A stretch of DNA of 16,981 nucleotides from Burkholderiales bacterium (GCA_025935435.1 JAICVH010000007.1:1-16981), one strand, 5' to 3'; counted from the stretch's first letter, positions 6,206 to 14,588 are shown. Notes: generated by a model from the letters alone, not told the origin. Made by a program: numbers and translations.

Positions 6206-9200
6206 ATGCCCGCTGTCTTCCATCCGGTCGTTTCGAGCTGGTTTCGGCACGCGTTTCCGGCACCGACCGCCGCGCAGGCGCGCGCCTGGCCGCTCATCCT
6301 GGAAGCGCGCAGCGTACTGATCGCGGCTCCGACCGGGTCGGGCAAGACGCTCGCGGCCTTTCTCGCGGCGATCGACGCGCTCGTACGGCAGGGACTCGCC
6401 GGTACTCTCGCCGATGAAACGTCGGTCGTGTACGTGTCGCCGCTGAAGGCGCTGTCCAACGACGTCCAGAAGAATCTCGCCGTACCGCTTGCCGGTATCC
6501 GCGAGCAACTGGCGGCGCGCGGCCTGCCCGACGTCGACATTCGCGTCCTCGTGCGCACCGGCGATACGCCGCAGCACGAGCGCGCGAGCATGCGCAAGCG
6601 CCCGCCGCACATCGTCGTCACCACACCGGAATCGCTGTACGTGCTGCTCGGGTCGGAATCGGGTCGCGCGATGCTTGCGACGACACGTACGGTGATCGTC
6701 GACGAGATCCACGCGCTTGCCTCGAACAAGCGCGGCAGCCATCTCGCGTTGTCGCTCGCGCGCCTCGAAGCACTCGCGGGACGGCCGCTCGTGCGCATCG
6801 GTTTGTCCGCCACGCAGAAGCCGATCGAGGACGTCGCCCATTTTCTGGAAGGGGCGCACCCTGCCACGCCGTGCGAAATCGTCGACACCGGCTATCGACA
6901 GCCGCGCGATCTTGCGCTCGAAGTCCCGTCGTCCCCGCTCGAAGCGGTGATGTCGAACGAGGTTTGGCTGCAGGTGTACGCACGGCTCGCCGACTTGATC
7001 GCGCAGCATCGCACGACGCTCGTGTTCGTCAACACGCGACGGCTGGCGGAGCGCGTCACGCGCCATCTGTCCGAGCTGCTCGGTGCAGAACACGTGATGT
7101 CGCATCACGGCAGCATGGCGAAGGAGCGGCGCCTGGACGCGGAGCAACGGCTGAAAAACGGCGAGCTGCGCGCGCTTGTGGCAACGGCCTCGCTGGAGCT
7201 CGGCATCGACATCGGCGACGTCGAGCTCGTATGCCAGATCGGCAGCCCGCGTCGCATCGCGACCTTCCTGCAGCGCGCGGGTCGCGCGAGCCACACGGTC
7301 GGTGGCGTGCCGAAGGCGCGGCTCTTTCCGCTGTCGCGTGACGAACTCGTCGAATGCACAGCGCTCCTCGATGCGGTCGCCCGCGGCGAACTCGATCGGA
7401 TCTCGATTCCGGCCGCGCCGCTCGACGTGCTCGCGCAGCAGATCGTCGCCGAAGTCGCCGCGCGCGAATGGGGCGAGGAAGCGCTGTTCGACCAGTTGAC
7501 GAGCGCATGGCCGTACGCGGGTCTGAGCCACGCGGACTTCCACGAGGTGGTGCGGACGCTCGCGGATGGCTTCAACACGCGGCAGGGCCACCGCGGTGCA
7601 TACGTGCATCGCGACGCCGTCAACGGCGTGTTGCGCGGGCGCCGCGGTGCGCGCCTGACCGCGTTGACGTCCGGCGGGGCGATTCCGGACACCGCCGATT
7701 ACGACGTCGTGCTGGAGCCCGCCGGTCAGCTCGTCGGAACGGTCAACGAAGACTTCGCCGTCGAAAGCCTGGCCGGCGACGTGTTCCAGCTCGGCAATAC
7801 GTCTTACCGCATTCGGCGTATCGAAGCCGGGCGCGTTCGCGTCGAGGACGCGCATGGGCAGGCGCCGACCATTCCCTTCTGGCTCGGCGAGGCGCCGGCG
7901 CGAAGCGATGAATTGTCGCTGGCCGTGTCGCGGCTGCGTGCGGAACTCTTCGGCGGCGAAACGGATGGCGAAGTGCTCGACGTCGATACGATCGTCGCCA
8001 GCTTGCAGACGCGCGGCATCGCGCCCGACGCGGGCCGGCAGCTTGCCGAGTATCTCGTTGCGGCGAAGCTCGCACTCGGGGCACTTCCTACTCACGACAC
8101 GATCGTCCTCGAGCGTTTTTTTGACGAGTCGGGCGGCATGCAGCTCGTGATCCATGCGCCATTCGGCAGCCGCATCAACCGCGCGTGGGGGCTCGCACTG
8201 CGCAAGCGCTTCTGCGTCAAGTTCAACTTCGAGTTGCAGGCGGCCGCGACCGAGGATGCGATCGTGCTGTCGCTGTCGACCAGCCACAGCTTCGCGCTCG
8301 CCGATGTCGCGCGTTATCTGCATTCGGCGACGGTTCGGGAGATCGTGATCCAGGCGATGCTGGCCGCACCGATGTTCGCGGCGCGCTGGCGCTGGATCGC
8401 CGGCACGTCGCTCGCGCTTCCGCGCTTTCGCGGTGGTCGCAAGATTCCTGCGCCGCTGCAGCGGATGCGCGCGGAAGACCTGATGGCCGCCGTGTTTCCC
8501 GATCAGATCGCGTGCGCGGAGAACCTCGTCGGCGAGCGCACGATCCCGGAGCATCCGCTGGTGCGCCAGGTGATCGACGACTGCCTGCACGAAGCGATGG
8601 ACATCGACGGGCTCGAACGCGTGTTGCGGCGGATCGAGCGCGGCGAAATCCGTGTCATCGCGCGCGACCTTCCCGCGCCTTCTCCGCTCGCGATGGAAAT
8701 CCTGAACGCGCGACCGTACGCGTACCTCGACGACGCACCGCTCGAGGAACGCCGCACGCAAGCCGTGATGGCGCGCAGATGGGCCGACGACGCAGTGAGC
8801 GCAGGGCTCGGCCGTCTCGACGCCGCGGCGATCGAGCGGGTGCGAAGCGAGGCTTGGCCGGATGCCACGACCGCCGACGAAATGCACGATGCGCTACTCG
8901 CCGTGGGCTTCCTCGCCGCTGACGAGGTTGCTCCGCACGCCGACTGGGGAGGGTGGCTCGATGCACTGGCAGGCGGGCGCCGCGCCACGCGCGTCGCGTT
9001 GCCGGTGTCCTCCGCCGTGTCGCAGCATTCAGGGGGCCCGCGCAACGTGTGGGTGGCTGCAGAGCGACTACCCCAGTTTGCCGCGCTGCACCCTGGCGCA
9101 TCGCTCGCGCCCGCGATCGACGCGCCCGCCGAATTCGCGGCGCGTGCCTGGACGCGCGATGAAGCACTCGTGGAAATCCTGCGAAGCCGCCTGCAGGCGC

Positions 9201-10597
9201 TCGGACCGACCACCGTCGAACGCCTGGCTGCGTCGCTCGCGACGTCGGCTGCCGATGTCGACGCGGCATTGGCGAAGCTCGCAAGCGAAGGCGTCGCGAT
9301 GTCGGGCCGCTACACGTCCGACGCCGCCGCAATCGAATGGTGCGATCGCACGCTGCTCGCGCGGATCCACCGCTACACCGTCAATCGCCTGCGCCAGGAA
9401 ATCGAGCCGGTATCGACGCAGGACTTCGTGCGCTTCCTGTTTCGCTGGCAGCACGTCGCGCCGGGGGAGCAGCGACAGGGTCCGGATGCGCTCGACGCGA
9501 TCATCGCGCAACTGCAGGGCTATGAGGCGCCCGCCGCCGCGTGGGAGGCGGAAATCCTCCCGGCGCGCCTCGAGAACTATGACTTCACCTGGCTCGACGA
9601 TCTGTGCCTGTCGGGACGCGCGGTGTGGACGCGACTGACGCCGCCGACGTCGACGGGAAGCGCCGGCAATGCCAACGTGATTCGCACGACGCCCGTCACG
9701 CTGCTGCCGCGGCGAAGCGCGATGATGTGGACCCGCGTGTCTCCCAATCCGGCAACGCAGCCGTCACCGCCGAGCGCGCGCGCTCAGGTCGTCGCCGACT
9801 TCCTGCAGGCGCACGGCGCGTCGTTTCATGACGAGATCGTCGAGGGCACGCGACTCCTGCGCACGCAAGTCGAGGACGCGCTCGCGGAGCTCGTCGCCCT
9901 CGGGCGCGTGACGTCGGACAGCTTTGCCGGCTTGCGCGCGTTGCTGACGCCCGCGCAGAAACGCAAGCGCTTCGCCGCCAGCCGTCGCTATCGGAGGTCG
10001 GTACCGGGCGTCGAAGACGCCGGTCGCTGGACGCTCACGCGACGCACGCCCGTCGCCGCCGCAGCGGCGGGCGCGAACACGACCTGGACGCGCAGCGAAG
10101 CGGCGCTGGATGCGGAAACGCTCGAGCAAATTGCCCACGCGCTGTTGCGCCGCTACGGCGTCATTGCGTGGCGAATCCTGCAGCGGGAGGCGGCGTGGCT
10201 GCCCCCGTGGCGCGAGTTGTCCCGCGTGTTGCGTCGGCTGGAAGCGCGCGGGGACGTTCGCGGCGGCCGCTTCGTTGCGAGCGTCACCGGCGAGCAGTTC
10301 GCGTTACCGGAAGCCGTGGCGATGCTGCGCGAAACGCGGCGCGCGGCGACGACAGCAACGTTCATTGCCGTCAGCGCCGCCGATCCCCTCAATCTGGTCG
10401 GCACCGTGCTTCCCGGTGCCCGGGTGCCATCGCTCGCCAGCAACCGCATCGTTTATCGCGACGGCGTCGCCGTCGCATCGCTGACCGGCGGGACGATCGA
10501 ATGGCTGCAACAGCTCGAAGCAACCGACGCGCGCTTCGTCGAAAGCCTGCTGGTCCGGCGCCCCGTCGGCTCGCCGCTGCTCGCCTATCTGCGCTGA
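6206..10597 (+). CDS. lhr: Large helicase-related protein Lhr (superfamily 2 DNA helicase)
   Basis: The product has 1463 residues, close to the length of full-length Lhr of E. coli (about 1540). Lhr is an ATP-dependent 3'-5' helicase, able to translocate on single-stranded DNA and unwind RNA:DNA hybrids, linked to DNA repair. Motifs: Walker A APTGSGKT (41-48), Ia VYVSPLKAL, II DEIH (166-169), III SAT (201-203), IV TLVFVNTRR (271-279), V VATASLELGIDIG (325-337) and VI QRAGRASH (356-363). The Lhr-specific winged-helix and beta-barrel core follows, then a long C-terminal region with helix-turn-helix-like stretches, as in full-length rather than core-only Lhr. The start is the ATG at 6206, whose product begins MPAVFHPVVSSWF as in the family; the ribosome binding site is weak. 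The stop is immediately followed by a REP-like repeat. It appears monocistronic. Confidence 0.95.
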   Translation: MPAVFHPVVSSWFRHAFPAPTAAQARAWPLILEARSVLIAAPTGSGKTLAAFLAAIDALVRQGLAGTLADETSVVYVSPLKALSNDVQKNLAVPLAGIREQLAARGLPDVDIRVLVRTGDTPQHERASMRKRPPHIVVTTPESLYVLLGSESGRAMLATTRTVIVDEIHALASNKRGSHLALSLARLEALAGRPLVRIGLSATQKPIEDVAHFLEGAHPATPCEIVDTGYRQPRDLALEVPSSPLEAVMSNEVWLQVYARLADLIAQHRTTLVFVNTRRLAERVTRHLSELLGAEHVMSHHGSMAKERRLDAEQRLKNGELRALVATASLELGIDIGDVELVCQIGSPRRIATFLQRAGRASHTVGGVPKARLFPLSRDELVECTALLDAVARGELDRISIPAAPLDVLAQQIVAEVAAREWGEEALFDQLTSAWPYAGLSHADFHEVVRTLADGFNTRQGHRGAYVHRDAVNGVLRGRRGARLTALTSGGAIPDTADYDVVLEPAGQLVGTVNEDFAVESLAGDVFQLGNTSYRIRRIEAGRVRVEDAHGQAPTIPFWLGEAPARSDELSLAVSRLRAELFGGETDGEVLDVDTIVASLQTRGIAPDAGRQLAEYLVAAKLALGALPTHDTIVLERFFDESGGMQLVIHAPFGSRINRAWGLALRKRFCVKFNFELQAAATEDAIVLSLSTSHSFALADVARYLHSATVREIVIQAMLAAPMFAARWRWIAGTSLALPRFRGGRKIPAPLQRMRAEDLMAAVFPDQIACAENLVGERTIPEHPLVRQVIDDCLHEAMDIDGLERVLRRIERGEIRVIARDLPAPSPLAMEILNARPYAYLDDAPLEERRTQAVMARRWADDAVSAGLGRLDAAAIERVRSEAWPDATTADEMHDALLAVGFLAADEVAPHADWGGWLDALAGGRRATRVALPVSSAVSQHSGGPRNVWVAAERLPQFAALHPGASLAPAIDAPAEFAARAWTRDEALVEILRSRLQALGPTTVERLAASLATSAADVDAALAKLASEGVAMSGRYTSDAAAIEWCDRTLLARIHRYTVNRLRQEIEPVSTQDFVRFLFRWQHVAPGEQRQGPDALDAIIAQLQGYEAPAAAWEAEILPARLENYDFTWLDDLCLSGRAVWTRLTPPTSTGSAGNANVIRTTPVTLLPRRSAMMWTRVSPNPATQPSPPSARAQVVADFLQAHGASFHDEIVEGTRLLRTQVEDALAELVALGRVTSDSFAGLRALLTPAQKRKRFAASRRYRRSVPGVEDAGRWTLTRRTPVAAAAAGANTTWTRSEAALDAETLEQIAHALLRRYGVIAWRILQREAAWLPPWRELSRVLRRLEARGDVRGGRFVASVTGEQFALPEAVAMLRETRRAATTATFIAVSAADPLNLVGTVLPGARVPSLASNRIVYRDGVAVASLTGGTIEWLQQLEATDARFVESLLVRRPVGSPLLAYLR

Positions 10598-10621
10598 AAA
10601 GTAGGGTCAGACTCGACTTTC
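10598..10621 (+). repeat. REP-like repeat, left arm of an inverted pair
   Basis: This 24-base copy begins directly after the lhr stop codon and is an exact reverse complement of 10655-10678. Its core GTAGGGTCAGACTCGAC is the same as in the copy at 1584-1606. Confidence 0.85.
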
Positions 10622-10654
10622 TCGCGGCACTTAGCCCGCGTCGGACGATGTACC

Positions 10655-10678
10655 GAAAGTCGAGTCTGACCCTACTTT
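10655..10678 (-). repeat. REP-like repeat, right arm of an inverted pair
   Basis: This 24-base copy is an exact reverse complement of 10598-10621, with a 33-base spacer between them. Together they resemble a BIME (two REP units head to head). In RNA the arms would form a perfect 24-bp stem. No U-run follows, so a plain intrinsic terminator is unlikely; it may stabilise the lhr mRNA 3' end. Confidence 0.85.
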
Positions 10679-10782
10679 ATGAAGTGATGTCGTGCGAACG
10701 CGTCGGCTACGCGCTTGTCTGACGCTTCTTTCAGCGCTTGACGGACGGTTTCACGGCGCGCCACCGCCGTATCGTCGGCCAT
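10672..10782 (-). CDS. Possible 36-residue protein convergent with lhr (doubtful)
   Basis: A short frame on the - strand, beginning MADDTAVARRETVRQALKEA, would end in AAG TAG supplied by the REP-like repeat. The peptide is hydrophilic and helix-like. If real, lhr and this gene would converge on the REP pair, the usual placement for such repeats. Against it: it is short, has no clear ribosome binding site, has lower third-position GC than neighbours, and its ATG overlaps the upstream choice of opgC start. It could also be the remnant of a longer gene. Kept only as a candidate. Confidence 0.2.
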   Translation of the reverse strand: MADDTAVARRETVRQALKEASDKRVADAFARHHFIK

Positions 10783-12010
10783 GCCTGCAGTCCGCCAACT
10801 GCCCCGCAAGGCGCTCGACCACGCGCGCCGCCACATGGAACGCCAAACCGAACTCGACTGGCTGCGCGGGCTGATGCTCGTGCTGATGACGATCACGCAT
10901 CTGCCGACGTGGTTCAGCTCGCACGCCGGCCAGCCGTTCGGCTTCGTGTCGGCGGCCGAGGGTTTTGTGTTCCTGTCGGCCTTCCTCGTCGGCAGCGTGT
11001 ACTCGCGGATGGCGCACAAGCACGGCTACGCCGCGATGCGCCGGGCGCTGCTCGGGCGGGCGGCGAAGGTCTACGCGGCGCACGTCGCGCTGCTGCTGTT
11101 CCTGTTCTGGGTCCTCGTGCCGTTCGCAACCTCGCACGGCGCGCATGCGATCACCGATTTGGCGTCGTATTACATCGCGCATCCGCGCGTCGCGCTGATC
11201 AGCGGCCTGTTGCTCGCTTACAACCCGCCGCTTCTCGACATACTGCCGATGTACGTGCTGTTCCTGCTCGTGTCGCCGATCCTGCTCGCCTATGCATCTC
11301 GGCGCGGGTTCGGCGTGCTGCTTGCGCTGTCGGCGGCGCTATGGCTCTACGCGCAGTTGCACGGGGGGCGCCATCTCTATCAAGCGATCGCGCACTTGAC
11401 CGAGTGGCCCGTACCGTACTCGCAGACCGGTGCGTTTTCGCTCTTCGCGTGGCAGATGTTGTGGCTCGTCGGCCTTCGCGCCGGTGCGCTCAAGGCCGAA
11501 GCGGTCGATGCAGGAAAGACCGAGGCGCCATGGCCGGTCGCGCTGATGTGGACCGCGACGCTGTTGGCCGCGCTGTTTTTCGTCTGGCGACACGTCGTCG
11601 GTCAGATACCGTTCGCCTCGGACCCCGCGTTGAGCGCGCTGTTCGACAAATGGCACCTCGGCCCGATGCGCCTGTTGAACTTCGCCGTGCTGGCGATTCT
11701 CGTCGTGCACGGACGGCGCATGTTCGCCGCGTGGTCGCTGCACTCGACAATCGCCACGATGGGCCGCGCATCGCTGCTGGTATTCAGCGCACACCTTCTG
11801 GTATGCCTCGTCGTGCTCGCCACGGTCGGCGATGCAGCCGGACCGCACGTGGGGCTGCTCGACGCGGCGCTGCTCGCGGGAACGCTGGTGACGCTTTATG
11901 CCGTTGCGCGGGCGTCGGTGCCGCGAGAGACACGCGCCCGACGGCGTCGGGGCACTGCCGGTGCGCGCGGCCAGACCGCGGCTGCGGTCAGTGCACGTAT
12001 TGCGCGATGA
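10781..12010 (+). CDS. opgC: OpgC-type membrane acyltransferase family protein
   Basis: The 409-residue protein has about ten hydrophobic segments. Its N-terminus, ELDWLRGLMLVLMTITHLP (24-42), then FGFVSAAEGFVFLSAFLVG (53-71), is the signature of the OpgC domain, in which Asp26, Arg29, His40 and Glu60 match conserved positions. OpgC proteins are inner-membrane acyltransferases that add succinyl or similar groups to osmoregulated periplasmic glucans; the substrate here is not shown, and no glucan synthesis genes (opgG, opgH) are in the window. The C-terminal tail (about 381-409) is Arg/Ala-rich and cytoplasmic. Its last 23 bases overlap the SGNH hydrolase gene tail to tail. An alternative ATG at 10835 gives MERQTELDW and may be the true start; neither has a good ribosome binding site. 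Confidence 0.85.
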   Translation: MPAVRQLPRKALDHARRHMERQTELDWLRGLMLVLMTITHLPTWFSSHAGQPFGFVSAAEGFVFLSAFLVGSVYSRMAHKHGYAAMRRALLGRAAKVYAAHVALLLFLFWVLVPFATSHGAHAITDLASYYIAHPRVALISGLLLAYNPPLLDILPMYVLFLLVSPILLAYASRRGFGVLLALSAALWLYAQLHGGRHLYQAIAHLTEWPVPYSQTGAFSLFAWQMLWLVGLRAGALKAEAVDAGKTEAPWPVALMWTATLLAALFFVWRHVVGQIPFASDPALSALFDKWHLGPMRLLNFAVLAILVVHGRRMFAAWSLHSTIATMGRASLLVFSAHLLVCLVVLATVGDAAGPHVGLLDAALLAGTLVTLYAVARASVPRETRARRRRGTAGARGQTAAAVSARIAR

Positions 12011-12707
12011 CCCGCTTCCAGACGGCGTAGCCGTCCGCATTCAGGTGCAGCGCATCGGTGCGGAACAGCTCGGCGCGCGGCTTGCCGGACGCGTCGAGCA
12101 TCGGCGTGTAGACGTCGATGAAATCCACCTTGCCCTCCGCATCCGCGTACTGACGGATCAACGCATTGGTTTCGCGAATGCGCGGCAGCAGGCTAAGGCG
12201 TGACGGGCTCGGCTTGATCGAAATGTACGCAATGTCCGTGTCGGGCAGGTCGCGGTGGACACCCTCGACGAACGCGGTAAAACGCCGCAGTACCTCCTGG
12301 GGGGTCGTTCCGGCGGCCAAATCGTTGTCGCCCGCATAGACCAGCACCGTGCGCGGCTGATAGCGGACGACCAGACGATTGAGGTACTTGACGCAGTCGG
12401 ACAGCTGCGACCCGCCGAAACCGCGCTTGATCACGACCGGCAGGTCCTTGAACTGATCTTCGAGATCGTTCCACAGCCGGATCGACGAGCTGCCAACGAA
12501 CAGCACGCCCCCCGGCGGGCGCGGATGCGCCGCGTCGTCCGCGGCGAAAGCATTGAACGCGGCATCCCACGGCGATGAGGCAACCAACGAGTCCGGGGTC
12601 GCGACCGCCGGGGCGTCGACCGAGGCAAACGCGACGGAGCCGGTGAACAGCGATGCAAATGCGGCAACGAGGAGGGGTTTGAGCGTCAAGATCCGGGCCA
12701 GAACCAT
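11988..12707 (-). CDS. Exported SGNH/GDSL-family hydrolase
   Basis: The 239-residue protein has a signal peptide (cut near AFA, residue 28). SGNH blocks are complete but of the GSSS variant: VGSSSIRLW (71-79) with nucleophile Ser74 in place of the GDS motif, GFGGSQ (96-101) with the block II Gly, AGDND (125-129) with Asn128, and DALHLNADGY with Asp218 and His221. Members are esterases or lipases, often removing acetyl or other acyl groups from polysaccharides; this one should act in the periplasm or outside the cell. It lies downstream of the GFA gene with a 92-base gap and has its own extended -10 promoter. It faces the OpgC-type acyltransferase with a 23-bp overlap; a link between acyl addition and removal is possible but unproven. 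Confidence 0.88.
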   Translation of the reverse strand: MVLARILTLKPLLVAAFASLFTGSVAFASVDAPAVATPDSLVASSPWDAAFNAFAADDAAHPRPPGGVLFVGSSSIRLWNDLEDQFKDLPVVIKRGFGGSQLSDCVKYLNRLVVRYQPRTVLVYAGDNDLAAGTTPQEVLRRFTAFVEGVHRDLPDTDIAYISIKPSPSRLSLLPRIRETNALIRQYADAEGKVDFIDVYTPMLDASGKPRAELFRTDALHLNADGYAVWKRVIAQYVH

Positions 12708-12756
12708 TGGGAGCGCGTTAGTCAGCGGATTTTGCTAGAGGTTTCATCGAATTGCG

Positions 12757-12765
12757 ATTATATCA
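12757..12765 (-). promoter_or_regulatory. Extended -10 promoter of the SGNH hydrolase gene
   Basis: On the - strand the sequence reads TGATATAAT, a perfect TGnTATAAT extended -10 element, in a short AT-rich patch within otherwise GC-rich DNA. No good -35 is visible, which fits extended -10 promoters. Transcription would start near 12750, leaving a leader of about 43 bases before the ATG at 12707. Confidence 0.55.
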
Positions 12766-12799
12766 TAAAAATGCCTGCACGACGCGTGCCACCGGTTGG

Positions 12800-13285
12800 T
12801 CACGCGCGCGCCGCGAGAAGCATCCGGCGCCGTTCCAGGCTCTCGGCCGGCCAGTAGCGGTTGCGGTCGTAGTATTCGGCGACGGCTGGTGTGCCGGGTG
12901 ACAGCACCAGCCACGGCTGCTTGGTGGACGTGAAAATGTGGATGTCGGGCGGCAGCGCGTCGGGGTCGTCGAGCGTGCCGACCCGAACGAATCGAATCGC
13001 GTCGCCGGCGCCCGCGTAGTTGCTCCACACAGCGATCCGGCAACTCGGGCAGCGCACGATCTTTTGACCGAGGCCGCTGTTCGACGGCGTGTCGACGGTG
13101 TCCGGATCGCCATCCAACAGCACCACCCGATCAGCCTCGATCATGGCGTTCAACGCGAACGACGCGCCGGTTTCCCGCTGGCACCACCGGCAATGGCAGC
13201 AGTGCACGAACAGCGGTCGCGTCAGCATCCGATAGCGAACGCGGCGACACGTACAACCGCCGTCGAGTGGAAAGCGGTCGGTCAT
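12800..13285 (-). CDS. GFA/CENP-V family zinc-binding protein
   Basis: The product has 161 residues. Zinc ligands of the GFA fold are all visible: GGCTC (Cys11, Cys13), HCCHCRWC (28-35, with Cys30, Cys32 and Cys35) and CPSC (Cys79, Cys82), followed by IAVWSNY. The family is named after glutathione-dependent formaldehyde-activating enzyme, but most members have no proven reaction, and that name should not be read as a function here. The gene follows a VOC gene by 7 bases, with GAGG near its start, so it is probably co-transcribed with the VOC pair. Confidence 0.9.
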   Translation of the reverse strand: MTDRFPLDGGCTCRRVRYRMLTRPLFVHCCHCRWCQRETGASFALNAMIEADRVVLLDGDPDTVDTPSNSGLGQKIVRCPSCRIAVWSNYAGAGDAIRFVRVGTLDDPDALPPDIHIFTSTKQPWLVLSPGTPAVAEYYDRNRYWPAESLERRRMLLAARA

Positions 13286-13292
13286 GCCGGCC

Positions 13293-13721
13293 TCATCGAT
13301 TCGCAGTCCATGGTGGTCCCTTCAGCTCGACGGTGTTGCCCTCGGGATCCTGAACGTACAGCGACGGGCCGTCGCCCTCGGCGCCGTAGCGCGAAGCCGC
13401 CGGCTGTGTCGCGATACCGGCGCTTTCGAGATGCTTGCGAATACTGGCCTCGTCGAACGTTTCCAGTCGAAAGCACAAATGATCGAGATTGCGCCCTTCG
13501 CGAGCGGGCGCGGCGCCACCGGCGCGCCCCAGCGGGCCGTCCACCGGAACGAGGTCGACCAGCGAGCGGCCCGCGCGTAGCTGCACAAGACCGATATCCC
13601 GCCGATCGCGCTCGATCGCGCAGCCGAGAACGTCGCAGTAAAACGTGGTCATCCGCGCAACGTCGACGACGCGCAGCACGATGTGATCGAGCTCGCGCAC
13701 GACGATCGGCATGGCGGCCAT
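13293..13721 (-). CDS. VOC (glyoxalase/dioxygenase fold) protein
   Basis: The 142-residue protein is a two-module VOC protein. LDHIVLRVVDV gives His13, LDHLCFRLE gives His81 and DPEGNTVELKG gives Glu132, together the usual metal-binding triad. FYCDVLGC and SLYVQDPEGN are standard VOC blocks. Substrate unknown; VOC members include isomerases, dioxygenases and drug-binding proteins. The ATG at 13721 leaves one base after the stop of the preceding VOC gene (TGAGATG), so the two are coupled; a second in-frame ATG at 13712 is possible. The two neighbours may have arisen from an old duplication but are clearly diverged. Confidence 0.9.
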   Translation of the reverse strand: MAAMPIVVRELDHIVLRVVDVARMTTFYCDVLGCAIERDRRDIGLVQLRAGRSLVDLVPVDGPLGRAGGAAPAREGRNLDHLCFRLETFDEASIRKHLESAGIATQPAASRYGAEGDGPSLYVQDPEGNTVELKGPPWTANR

Positions 13722-13722
13722 C

Positions 13723-14109
13723 TCACGCCGCCACGTAGTTCGACACTTCGATCAGGTTCGCGTCGGGGTCGCGGAAGTACACGGACCGGATCGGGCCCGT
13801 CGCACCGGTTTTCGCCACCGGTCCTTCGAGGATGTCGACGCCGCACCGCTGCAGGTGGGCCACGACAGCGGCGAGCGGCGTCGATGTGATGAGGCAAAGA
13901 TCGATCGATCCCGGTGTCGGTCGCGCCGCCTTCGGCTCGAATTCGCGGCCGGCTTCGTGCAGATTGAACTTCTGATGGCCGAACGCGAGTGCCCTGCGAT
14001 TGCCGGCAAACGTGACGGGTTGCATGCCGAGCACCCGCGCATAGAACGCGCAGGTCGCGTCGATGTTGTGCACGGTCAGGACAACGTGGTCGATGCGATC
14101 GATTTCCAT
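13723..14109 (-). CDS. VOC family protein, STM3117-like
   Basis: The product has 128 residues. The pattern MEIDRIDHVVLTVHNI, FYARVLGM, FGHQKFNLHEAG, FEPKAARPTPGSIDLCLIT and VYFRDPDANLIEVSNY matches, from memory, the VOC subgroup typified by Salmonella STM3117 (annotated as a virulence protein). His8 and Glu121 are likely metal ligands. The ATG at 14109 is preferred over a TTG nine bases upstream because the family begins at this point. The gene overlaps the metallophosphoesterase gene by 34 bp and is followed after one base by another VOC gene. Reaction unknown; the virulence label should not be carried over. Confidence 0.9.
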   Translation of the reverse strand: MEIDRIDHVVLTVHNIDATCAFYARVLGMQPVTFAGNRRALAFGHQKFNLHEAGREFEPKAARPTPGSIDLCLITSTPLAAVVAHLQRCGVDILEGPVAKTGATGPIRSVYFRDPDANLIEVSNYVAA

Positions 14110-14588
14110 GGGGTACAAAATTCTCGCATGGTGGACAAGTCGATGAGCCGCACGTCGATCGTGTCGCCGGCAATCGTCATCGTCGCCAGCGTCACCGGCA
14201 GGCGAAATCGACGCGGCCCGGCGCTGCCCGGATTGACATAGACGACGCGCTCACGCTGCTGCACCCCCGGCTGGTGCGAATGGCCGCAAACCACGACACC
14301 GATACCGCGTTGCGCGGGGTCGAAGCCGATCTGCGTCACATCGTGCACGACGTGGATGACGACATTCTCGATCTGTAGCCGTCGCGACTCGGCGATCGAA
14401 GCAGCCCATGGGCCGCGGTCGTTGTTGCCGCGCACGGCAGTGACCGGTGCAAGCGATGCGAGGTTTTCTACGATCGACGCGTTTCCGATGTCGCCGGCAT
14501 GAATGATCGCTGCGCATCCGCCGAGCGCACGCAGTGCTTCCGGCCGCAGCAGACCATGCGTATCCGAGATGACGCCGACGACGGTCAT
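14076..14588 (-). CDS. YfcE-like metallophosphoesterase
   Basis: The 170-residue protein has all calcineurin-like metal motifs of the small YfcE/MJ0936 phosphodiesterases: SDTHG (Asp9, His11), HAGDIG (Asp33), RGNND (Asn55), HVVHD (His82) and CGHSHQP (His103, His105). The family hydrolyses phosphodiesters with Mn2+ or similar metals in the cytoplasm; natural substrates are mostly unknown. The C-terminal tail after LIDLS is read from the start region of the next gene and is probably not part of the fold. Its ATG overlaps the stop of the DUF2784 gene by 4 bp (ATGA). Confidence 0.92.
   Translation of the reverse strand: MTVVGVISDTHGLLRPEALRALGGCAAIIHAGDIGNASIVENLASLAPVTAVRGNNDRGPWAASIAESRRLQIENVVIHVVHDVTQIGFDPAQRGIGVVVCGHSHQPGVQQRERVVYVNPGSAGPRRFRLPVTLATMTIAGDTIDVRLIDLSTMREFCTPWKSIASTTLS

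Noticed and set aside
6061..6888. An upstream extension of the exported 218-residue protein in the same frame.
   Set aside because: The extension lies antisense to lhr and would bury the clear signal peptide at MKPWLPLVLL in the middle of the protein.
5924..8887. A very long open frame on the - strand antisense to lhr.
   Set aside because: It is a shadow caused by high GC and codon bias: the protein is Arg/His-rich, has no recognisable domain, and lies opposite a complete, well-conserved helicase. It also runs into the exported protein gene in another frame.
10598..10678. The inverted repeat pair as an ordinary intrinsic terminator.
   Set aside because: The 33-base spacer is too long and no U-run follows the stem on either strand; the single copy at 1584 shows it is a dispersed repeat.
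13293..14109. The tandem VOC genes as fosfomycin- or bleomycin-resistance genes.
   Set aside because: The VOC fold alone does not show this; no diagnostic resistance residues or mobile context were seen.
14076..14588. A link between this metallophosphoesterase and Lhr, since some bacteria encode an Lhr-core helicase beside a phosphoesterase.
   Set aside because: Here the gene is about 3.5 kb away on the opposite strand, is of the small YfcE type, and Lhr is the full-length form.
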